Source of the DNA: Parvularia atlantis
Lineage: Eukaryota > Opisthokonta > Rotosphaerida
Length of the DNA: 13,749 nucleotides
Reading direction: 5' to 3'
NCBI GenBank assembly: GCA_943704415.1
Contig: CALSCO010001133.1
Coordinates: 1-13,749 of the forward strand
Shown here: positions 7,229 to 13,749 of the stretch, in pieces
How the letters are laid out: each line of letters opens with the position of its first letter
Position numbering within the stretch: position 1 is the stretch's first letter
Program-made: the position numbers and the translations under genes
The notes under the pieces: generated by a model
What the model saw: only the letters and a program-made list of their open reading frames with translations
Database searches by the model: none
Told to the model about the DNA's origin: nothing

Positions 7229-9127
7229 ATGGGCTGGGCCGAACCGTTCTGGGTGCGCACGCCGTGCGACGACAGCAGCCGAGGGCGCTGACGCGGCAGG
7301 GACCACAGGCGGGCGCGGGCTACGACGTGCTGCTCAAGCACATGCGCAACGGCAGCGAGTCGACCAAGGCCGCGACCAAGGTGCTGCACGAGAAGGCCGC
7401 GCTCGATGCCGACTTCGCCAAGGGTTTGGGCAAGCTGTCCAAGTCGATCGCGGCGCTGGCCAAGGACGACTTTGGGTGCCGCCACCCCGCCCCAGGATGC
7501 GCCCGACCCGCGCTGGCTCACGTTCACGCGACGGCGCAGGACCATGAAGCAGTTCTGGGACAACATGCGCCTCGAGATCGACAACCAGGCCAAGCTGTTC
7601 CAGCAGATCGCCACTAGCATCGAAAACGACATCGTCAAGGCCCTCGAGAGCTTCCGCGACGAGCAGCTCAAGACGCGCGCCAACGTGTGGCCCCCTTTCA
7701 ACGTGACCGCGCACCGTCGTTGCTCAGTCGCACCACGTCGCGCAGCTCGACAAGAAGTACCTCGCTTCAGAGAAGAGCTACAGCACTGCCAAGGGCATCG
7801 AGCAGAAGGCGCGCAAGGCCGCGCACTCGGCTGGCAAGAGCTGCGAGGCCGCGGCCGAGGCGCACTCACGCGCGCAGGGCAACGAGAAGGAGGCGGCCAA
7901 GGTGTGCGCTCTTGCTCGCCCGCCCGCTCGCGTGCTGCCGACACGGATGCGCGCGCAGACCGAGAAGGTGTACCAGAAGGCCCGCAAGGACGCCGAGGCC
8001 GCCGACAAGGACTACCGCGCGACCGTGCGCAAGGTGCACGAGACCAAGCTGACCTGGGAGAGCAACTTCCTAATGTGCTGCCTGGTGCGCGCGCGCGCTC
8101 GCCGCCGCCTCGCAGCGCGCTCACGCTGGCGCGTTGCACGCAGGAGTACCAGGCGCAGGACCAAGCCCGCATTGCCCACCTCCGCGCCGACCTCGAAAAG
8201 TTTGCCGACATCCACCTCTCGGTCCTGCCCCAGGTCGCCGACAGCCACCAGAAGATCCGCAGCGACACGGCGCAGATCGACGAGGTTGCCGACATTGAGG
8301 CCGCGGCGCAGCAGAAGGGCACGGGGACGCAGCGGCCCGACGACGTCATGTACCAGAGCTACGTGCGCCGCCCACGTACTGCGCGCCGCCTGCGTGCGCT
8401 CACAGCCGCCCACGTCGCCAGGCACTTGACATGAAGAACCCGATGGCACCGCAACGCCGCGGCGAGCTGCTCGCGCAGACGATCGCCGAGCTCGAGCAGG
8501 ACCTGGCGTCGCAGCAGAAGGGCCTCGCCGGGATCGAGAACCTGCTCAAGGTCTACACCGACCAGCCCTCGTTCGCAGACAACACCACGCGCATCACGTC
8601 CGAGCACCAGCTCAACAGCATCAAGGAGTACATGGAGAAGATCCGCACGCTCATCGGCCAGTACGAGCAGGCCCTCAGCTCGTGTGGCGGCTCGCGCAGC
8701 GCCTACCCAGTCTCGGTCGCGTCGTCCGCCGGGGGCGGCGGCTTCTCCTCGGCCGGCTACGACGAGCCCTCCGACTACGCGCCGTCGGCGCCGTCGGCCG
8801 CTGGCGGTGCGTGCGCGCGCGCACGAGACAAGCCGCGCCGGCGCTCATGCGCACGCGCGCGCTGCAGCTGCAGGCGGGGTCAGTGGCAAGTGCCGCGCGA
8901 TGTACGACTTTGACGCGTCCAACGAGGGCGAGCTGTCGGTGCGCGAGGGCGAGGTGCTCACGATCGTGTCGATGGACGACCCCGAGTGGATCACGGTCCA
9001 GTCCAAGGCCGGTCAGGGCTACGTGTGCGTTGCGCCGCGCCCACCGCGCCCGCCGCCGCCCTGCCTCACGCCCGTGCCGCGTGCGCGCTTGCCCCGCAGG
9101 CCCGTCACATACGTCGAGATGATGTGA
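7229..9127 (+). CDS. F-BAR / HR1 / SH3 membrane-curvature adaptor
   Basis: Nine exons encode 475 aa: 7229-7252, 7300-7475, 7540-7684, 7728-7901, 7959-8084, 8144-8362, 8422-8806, 8874-9024 and 9100-9127. The order F-BAR (about 1-285), coiled HR1 (about 300-378, ELEQDLASQQKGLAGIENLL) and SH3 (421-475, AMYDFDA ... EWITV ... GYVPVTYVE) is that of the CIP4/TOCA-1/nostrin group, which bends membranes and links Rho-family GTPases to actin nucleation at endocytic sites. The F-BAR start is diagnostic: exon 1 encodes only MGWAEPFW, and splicing joins it to GPQAGAGYDVLLKHMRNG. The last exon is also tiny (28 nt) and completes the SH3 motif GYVPVTYVEMM only if the donor at 9025 is used. Intron 7 has two frame-compatible solutions (8807-8873, or 8811-8883), differing by two residues. 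A low-complexity Ser/Gly/Pro linker joins HR1 and SH3. Confidence 0.9.
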
Positions 9128-9267
9128 GCTCGCGTCTCTGCCGTCTCGTCATCTTCCCGTTCTCGTCTCGTCACTCCCTGTCCCTACCCGTCCCGCGCGC
9201 GCACCCCCGCGCCACTCTGCTGTGTGCCTCATCTAGCGTCTCGCACAAACTCATCACCGGTGGCGCA

Positions 9268-10435
9268 CTACGCCTTGGGCTTGGGCTTGGTGTCGCTCTC
9301 GACCAGCGGGCGGACAAAGATCGAGTCCGGGTTGTGGCTGCGCACGCAGGGCGGAGCGTCAGCGCGAGGGCACGGCGCGACCGCCGGGAGCGACGCACTC
9401 CTTCTCGCCCTCCTCCCACGTGTAGGAAGAGGCCACGGCCAGGTGCCGCCCGTCGCACGAGAACGAGAGCGAGGCGATCGACGACGGGTACTTGGGAAAC
9501 TCGCGCAGGCGCTTCTGGTTTACCGGGTCCCACACGGTGACGACGCCGTCGCAGCCGCCCGTCGCGAACGTGCCGTGGCTGCGGCGGTCGGCTTGTTAGC
9601 AGCGCGGCGCGCGCGCACGGCAGCGACGCACAGCGGGTGGAACGCGATCGCGTTGACCGGGTAGACCGTCTCGATGCCGTCGACCTTGCTGCGGTGGCAG
9701 CGGAACGCAAACTTCTTCTTCTGGACCTCGGGCGCAAGGTCAAAGTACTCAACCGCGACGCGCCCCTGGATCGAGCTGAGCGCGTAGCCCTCGCCCGTCG
9801 GGAAGCAGCGGACGCAGCGCGTCTGGTACCGCAGCGACGATTCGCGCTTCTGCTGCGGCTCGGCCAGGTTGCGCAGATCGTAGACGTACACATGCCGCCC
9901 GGCCGTGGCCACGACGAGGCGGCTCTCGGTCGTGTCCATCGCGAGCACCTTGTCGGGCTGGGCGAAGCTGCCCTGGGCGGCGTTGCCGGCGCGCGTGTCC
10001 CACTGGCGCACGGTCTTGTCCCACGAGCCCGAGAGCAGCATGTCTGCGCGCCGTGCGGTGGTCACGATCGCGCGCGCCATTGGACCTGCACGCACGCTTC
10101 AGCTGGTGGTATGAGACGCAACGCACGGGCTCATCGTGCGCGCCCACGACGCCCTCCTGCTGCGCGTGCAGGTCGTAGCTCCGCACGACCTTGTCCAGCC
10201 CGCCCGAGAAGGCGTGCGCGCCGTCCGAGAAGCACGCGTCCAGCAGCGGCAGCTTCTGCATGTAGCGCGCGCGCGTCTCGTTGCGCTGCGCGTCGTACAG
10301 GCGCAGCGAGCCGTCCCACGACGTCGCCAGGAGGTAGTTGGGCGCGGTCGGGCTGAACACGACGGCCGAGACGCCGTCGCTCGGCGCATCCGCCAGCTCG
10401 TACTCGGCCGCCGCAGCCGTTGGCGCCAAGCTCAT
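9268..10435 (-). CDS. BUB3: BUB3 mitotic checkpoint WD40 protein
   Basis: Four exons, 10435-10096, 10043-9632, 9578-9399 and 9337-9268, give 333 aa, close to the usual 320-340. BUB3 is a seven-bladed beta-propeller that recruits BUB1 and BUBR1/Mad3 to phosphorylated KNL1/Spc105 at kinetochores and works in the spindle assembly checkpoint. Family blocks appear throughout: [92 protein letters not shown] and [10 protein letters not shown], then after an intron [17 protein letters not shown] and [11 protein letters not shown]. The splices restore continuous WD repeats, with introns of 52, 53 and 61 nt using GTGCGT donors and, in one case, a canonical GCTAAC branch site. The C-terminus ends TKPKPKA, close to the TKPK end of animal BUB3. 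RAE1 is the nearest alternative, but the EVQKKK block favours BUB3. Confidence 0.95.
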
Positions 10436-10553
10436 CCTCGCTCGAAAGTCGAGTTCATGACAGCTTGCGCAACGTGTCGTCGGCGCAACGTGCCACGGCG
10501 TTCGCCCGCCGTCTGCACACACTTCGCCTTGCCCACGCCTCGCCCCCGCAGCG
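10436..10553. promoter_or_regulatory. Bidirectional promoter region, BUB3 / YVH1, with paired 10-bp motif
   Basis: The 118-bp spacer between divergent start codons carries a perfect direct repeat GCGCAACGTG at 10467-10476 and 10483-10492 (16-bp spacing) and a short inverted repeat CTCGA-AAG-TCGAG at 10441-10453 just upstream of the BUB3 start. The half next to YVH1 is C-rich and pyrimidine-rich. The paired decamer is a candidate factor-binding site; function is inferred. Confidence 0.45.
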
Positions 10554-11734
10554 ATGTACGACGCCTACATCACGCAGGTGCTGCCCGCGCCGACGCCGCT
10601 CTTCATCAGCAAGTGCGTGATTGATGCGACGACGTGCGCCGGATCTGACACGTGCAGGGCCGTGCCGCAGTATCGAGGGCGCGCGCACGCCGCGCATGCT
10701 CGCCGACAACGGCATCGTCGCCGTGCTCTCGCTCGGCTTTGATCTGCGGCTGCACGAGGTGAGCCGAGCACGAATCGCCTCCACCCGTCCCTCACGTGGT
10801 CGCAGCACGGCCTCGCGTACAAGAGCTACGAGAGCGTGCTCGACATGGAGGACCAGGTGATCCTGCACCTGTTTGACGAGGCGATCGCATTCATCGAGGA
10901 CGGGCTCGCGCGCGGCGCGGTCCTCGTGCACTGCGCCGCCGGCGTGTCGCGCAGCGCGTCCATCATCACCGCCTACGTGATGCGCACGCGCCGCCTGGGC
11001 GCCCGCGCCGCGCTCGAGCTCGTCCAGGCCGCCCACCCGCCCGCGCGGCCCAACCCGTTCTTCTTCCGCCAGCTGGAGCTGTTTGAGCAGCACGGCTGGA
11101 AGGTCAACATGGATCATCCGTCCGTGCGCCACCTCAAGCTCGTCGCCGTCGCGGGTGCGCGCCACCCTCGCCGGCCGCGCTGGACGCCGCTGCAGCGCGA
11201 CGCGTGCGCGCTGGCGGCCGCAGACCACCCGGACGCCGCCGCGATCATCGAGGACCCCGTGGGCGCGCCGGCCGTCGACGGCTCGCTGCGCTGCCGCGGC
11301 TGCCGGTGCGCGGTTCGCCGTGACCCGGCAGCGCCGCGCCTGAGTTGCCGTGCGCAGTCGCCACCTGTGTCTGCCGGCCAATATCATCGCGCACGTGTCC
11401 GCGGAGCAGCTCGACACGTGCACGTCGTTCTTCATCGAGCCGCACACGTGGATGGCCGTCGAGGGCAACCCGGCGCTGCAGGGCAAGCTCAGCTGTGCCA
11501 AGTGCCAGCACAAGCTCGGCACGTACAACTGGGCCGGTGCGCGCGCACGGCGTGTACAGCAGCGGAGCCTTTGTTGACAGACGCGCAGGCATGCCGTGCT
11601 CGTGCGGCGTCTGGGTCGCGCCGTCGTTCGCGCTGCACAAGAAGAGCGTCGACGTGGTCAACAGCGGCGCCGTGACCGTGCGCGCCCCCGCAGCAGCCGC
11701 CGCCGCCGCGCAGCCCGCAGCCGCCGCGCTCTAG
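10554..11734 (+). CDS. YVH1: YVH1/DUSP12 dual-specificity phosphatase with zinc-binding C-terminus
   Basis: Six exons, 10554-10612, 10671-10758, 10806-11154, 11224-11305, 11358-11536 and 11589-11734, give 300 aa. YVH1 carries a dual-specificity phosphatase domain plus a zinc-binding tail and is known in yeast and man for releasing MRT4 during 60S ribosome assembly. The P-loop VHCAAGVSRS (C92, R98) and a likely general acid D62 in VLDMED are present, so the domain should be active. The tail has LRCRGCR, FFIEPHTWM, KLSCAKCQHKLGTYNW and, across the last splice, GMPCSCGVWVAPSF, the family's Cys-rich zinc module. The protein ends in an Ala-rich run. Intron 3 (11155-11223, 69 nt) is in frame and stop-free; retained, it would add 23 residues, but its GTGCGC donor and GCCGCAG acceptor and the smooth join VAVADHPDAAA favour splicing. 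The family is usually 320-360 aa. Confidence 0.92.
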
Positions 11735-11783
11735 AGCCCGCCCGCCTTGTGTGTGTCTCATGTGTGCATGGGCCTTCGCACCC

Positions 11784-12882
11784 TCACAAGTATATCCTGC
11801 GCAGGTCGGCCGGCGCGGTGATCACGTTGCACTGCGGGCACAGCTTCTTGGCGCCGAGCGTCTGCGCGCGCGTGTCAGCCGCCAAGTGTGCACAAGCGTC
11901 GCGGGCTGCACCTTGAGCCAGCACGCCTCGCAGTGCACGTGCCAGCACTGGATCGACACCACGGGCCGGTTGTACGCGCCCAGGCACACAAGGCACCGCG
12001 GCGCGTTCTGCAGCTGCTGCTCCTGCTGCCGCACGCGCTCGCGCAGCGCCTCGAGCACGAGCGTCTCGGGGCCGACGGGGCCGCGCCGCTTGTCGCCCGC
12101 GCTGCCGCCCTTGCCGGCCGCCGGTGCGCCGCCGCTGCCGTCGTCCTCGTCGCCGTCCACGAGCAGCACCAGGTCATCCTCGTCGTACTGCCCGGCGCCG
12201 TAGGCCTGGCGCTCGTCAGCCTCGATGTCGAGCTCGTCGTCCGTGTCCTGCGAGCGGCGCGCAGTGGCGTAGCCGAGCGCTGCGCACGAAACGGCTCCGT
12301 CAGCCACGCGCACCGCACCACGGGCACGGCGCGCGCACCGCCCAGCCCGCCCTCGACGAGCGACGTCGCGCGCACGCGCGTCTGCCCGGCCCAGGTGTAG
12401 GACGTGACCGTGCCGCCGTCGTCGCCGCTGAGTTCGGCGCCGCCGCCGCCTACGCCGCCGCCGTCGCTCTTCCGTGGCCGCCCGCGCTTGCGCTTGGCCG
12501 GCGGCTGCGGCGAGGGCGCGGTGCCGCTGTTGGCTTGGGCGGCGAGGCAGCGGTCGACGTGCGCGTTGATCGTCTGCAGGTCGCCCACGAGCACCTCGCC
12601 GCACAGGAAGCACACCGGCCGCGCCTCAGCCACCGCCGCTGCTGCTGCCGGAGCCGTCGACGGCGCGTCTGCCGTCCCGCGCCGCCGCTCGCGGTTGCGC
12701 CGCACGGCGTCGAGCACGCGCAGCGCGTCAGCCGCGGGATCGCCCGTCGGCGCGCTGTCGGCCGCGTCGCCGGCCTCGCGGCGGCCCTGCAGCAGGCGCA
12801 CGCTGCTGTGCACGCGCTGGCGGGCCGTGGCGGCCGCGGCGCGCTCGGCCCGGCGCTGCGGCTGCGGCCCTGCGGCTGACAT
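11784..12882 (-). CDS. RNF220: RNF220-like E3 ubiquitin ligase with UBZ-type finger and AT-hook
   Basis: Three exons, 12882-12339, 12279-11912 and 11861-11784, encode 329 aa. The C-terminus is a C3HC4 RING (C277, C280, C293, H295, C298, C301, C312, C315) reading SIQCWHVHCEACWLK, then across a 50-nt intron TLGAKKLCPQC, ending in DLRRIYL, which is the hallmark end of RNF220. RNF220 is a RING E3 that in animals modifies nuclear regulators. Upstream lie a C-x2-C-x13-H-x3-C finger (C91, C94, H108, C112), like the UBZ4/Rad18 type that binds ubiquitin, an AT-hook-like basic patch KRKRGRPRK (130-138), a block TSYTWAGQTRVRATSLVEGG, an Asp/Glu-rich region and a short coiled helix before the RING. A nuclear, DNA-associated role is inferred from the AT-hook. 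The protein is shorter than the animal orthologue (over 500 aa). Orthology is based on RING and tail motifs. Confidence 0.88.
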
Positions 12883-12929
12883 TGCTCTCTCACACAGCGC
12901 CTCAGAAGTCGGGCTCTCTCACTCAGGGC
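12883..12929. promoter_or_regulatory. 47-bp spacer with a paired GCTCTCTCAC motif, p23 3' end / RNF220-like 5' end
   Basis: Both flanking genes are on the minus strand, so this spacer must hold the p23 3' end and the start of the RNF220-like transcript. It contains GCTCTCTCACACAG (12884-12897) and GCTCTCTCACTCAG (12913-12926), identical at 13 of 14 positions, 29 bp apart. On the sense strand these are GAGAG-type motifs. Function is unknown. Confidence 0.4.
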
Positions 12930-13189
12930 TCAGTCGATCTGCTCGATCGCGCTCGTCTTGCTGGCGCCCTCGGCCGCCGCGTGCGAGTGGCCGTGGCCGT
13001 CGTCGGCCGCCGCGTGCGAGTGGCCGTGGCCGTCGTCGCCGTCCTTGTCCTTGGCCTCGAGGCCAGGCATGTCTGCGCCCGCCCCCCTCGTGAGCACCGC
13101 GCGCGTCGTCCGGCAGCGCAGACGCACCGTCGTCGTCCTCGTCGTCCTCGCCTCCCATGCCGCCCATGCCCGGGAAGCCACCCATGCCA

Positions 13190-13233
<44 letters not shown>

Positions 13234-13720
13234 TGCGCGGCCGGCCGTCAGCCACCCGCCCGATGCGGCACCACACGCGGCAAGCGCACCCGAAAAGTCC
13301 ATGCCGTCCATGCCCGGCATCGACTCGCCCTCCTCCTCGTCCAGCTCGTCCTCGTCCTTCCACCGCGAGAAGTCAGTCTTGAGCCAGTGCGCCTTCTTGC
13401 CGTCCTTGAGCAGCCGCGGCCAGTACGGGCCCGTCTCGGCCTTCTTGATCACGAAGACGATGCTGCGCGCCGTCGCCGACTGCTTCGACTCCTGCGTGCG
13501 GATGTCAGCCTTCTTTACCCCCCTCCGCGCGGCGGGCCGCACCTCCGGCTTCACGTCCTTGAAGAACTCGAGGTCGAGCGCGTACGCCTTGCCCGCGGCC
13601 TCACCCGCAAACACGAGCTTGTGCGCGTCCAGGTTGATCTTCTCGCCCTTCACGTCCGCGAGCTCGATCGTGAGGAAGACCGTGTCCGGGCGCTGGGCCC
13701 AGCTGACCGTCGGCGTGAGC
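12930..13720 (-). CDS. SBA1: p23/SBA1 Hsp90 co-chaperone, 5' partial
   Basis: Exons 13720-13543, 13491-13290, 13232-13128 and 13072-12930 (TGA at 12932-12930) encode 208 aa plus a split codon; the first exon lies beyond the right edge, because sequence upstream of 13720 is an intron end (GCACAG). p23 binds ATP-bound Hsp90 and stabilises client complexes in cytosol and nucleus. The CS domain begins LTPTVSWAQR, continues through VKGEKINLDAHKLVFAG, LDLEFFKDVKPE and SIVFVIKK, and ends with the signature YWPRLLKDGKKAHWLKTDFS. Then come an acidic stretch, a Gly-Gly-Met repeat tail of fungal type, acidic residues and MPGLE, matching the p23 MPDLE-type tail. A His-rich duplicated segment follows. Introns are 51, 57 and 55 nt; the first two are in frame and stop-free, so a naive translation adds spurious residues. 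Confidence 0.93.
12971..13036. repeat. Perfect 33-bp tandem duplication in the p23 last exon
   Basis: Positions 12971-13003 and 13004-13036 are identical by eye, an 11-codon unit encoding GHGHSHAAADD-like sequence. The second copy in protein order diverges only at its edge (AAAE). The duplication is in frame and gives a His-rich acidic tail to the co-chaperone. Perfect identity suggests a recent event or strong homogenisation. Confidence 0.85.
13150..13230 (-). repeat. 9-bp Met-Gly-Gly codon repeat in p23
   Basis: On the minus strand six consecutive ATG-GG(C/T)-GGC units run from 13230 to 13177, then FPG, then two more units to 13150. They encode the flexible Gly-Gly-Met tail typical of fungal-type p23 proteins. 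Synonymous variation (GGC, GGT, GGA) among units suggests an older repeat than the 33-bp duplication in the next exon. Confidence 0.85.
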
Positions 13721-13749
13721 CTGTGCGCATAGACGACGCGGGAGGGGGG

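Noticed and set aside
6820-7617. A plus-strand open frame starting at 6820 that would extend the F-BAR protein upstream
   Set aside because: Its first part is CT-rich promoter-like sequence. Starting at 7229 and splicing 7253-7299 gives the characteristic F-BAR N-terminus.
9128-9267. Possible small gene between F-BAR and BUB3
   Set aside because: 140 bp of pyrimidine-rich sequence between two convergent stop codons, without a biased frame; it is best read as shared 3' UTR space.
9637-10356. A 239-residue open frame on the plus strand across BUB3
   Set aside because: It is antisense to exons with clear WD40 motifs and is rich in Arg/Ala without recognisable domains.
10554-13720. Functional clustering of BUB3, YVH1, the RNF220-like gene and p23 as one system
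   Set aside because: They are widely conserved housekeeping genes on alternating strands with no known joint pathway; proximity is explained by overall gene density.

Overview
The window is eukaryotic nuclear DNA from a very GC-rich (roughly two thirds G+C by eye), gene-dense, probably unicellular organism. I assembled seven complete or near-complete protein genes with conserved eukaryotic products and one single-exon gene, together containing 25 complete spliceosomal introns. Introns are tiny (24 of 25 are 43-75 nt) and share donors mostly of the form GTGCG(C/T), frequent CTGAC/CTAAC-like branch sites and CAG acceptors. The gene set (RNF220-type RING protein, alpha-kinase, F-BAR/HR1/SH3 protein, p23 with a Gly-Gly-Met tail) fits an opisthokont or amoebozoan-like lineage, for example an early-diverging fungus or unicellular relative. 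I cannot name the organism.

Layout. 1-590 (minus): a retrotransposon-like gag/protease fragment (capsid-start motif, CCHC zinc knuckle, DTGA retropepsin motif) running off the left edge. 524-1267 (plus): an unrecognised, probably nuclear, low-complexity protein. 1268-1609: intergenic. 1610-2462 (minus): DUF1684 protein. 2501-5128 (plus): ER alpha-mannosidase of the EDEM family with a PA domain. 5135-6698 (minus): alpha-kinase with an N-terminal SHOCT-like helix pair. 7229-9127 (plus): nine-exon F-BAR/HR1/SH3 membrane-curvature protein. 9268-10435 (minus): BUB3 spindle-checkpoint WD40 protein. 10554-11734 (plus): YVH1/DUSP12 phosphatase. 11784-12882 (minus): RNF220-like E3 ligase. 12930 to the right edge (minus): p23/SBA1 Hsp90 co-chaperone, first exon outside the window.

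Organisation. From 1610 to 11784 the genes alternate strand without exception, so the window is a chain of divergent and convergent pairs. Spacers are extremely short: 38 bp between the DUF1684 and EDEM start codons, 6 bp between the EDEM and alpha-kinase stop codons, 140 bp between F-BAR and BUB3 stops, 118 bp between BUB3 and YVH1 starts, 49 bp between YVH1 and RNF220-like stops, 47 bp between p23 and the RNF220-like start. Untranslated regions and promoters must overlap neighbouring genes. The genes do not form one pathway; they are housekeeping functions (ER quality control, translation/cytoskeletal kinase signalling, actin-membrane coupling, mitosis, ribosome maturation, ubiquitination, Hsp90 folding) packed tightly.

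I found no tRNA, rRNA, CRISPR array or prokaryotic-style operon. The observations most worth following are the SHOCT/alpha-kinase fusion, the set of stop-free 3n introns that hide inside open frames, the extreme convergent and divergent spacing, and the gag/protease remnant with a possible intron.
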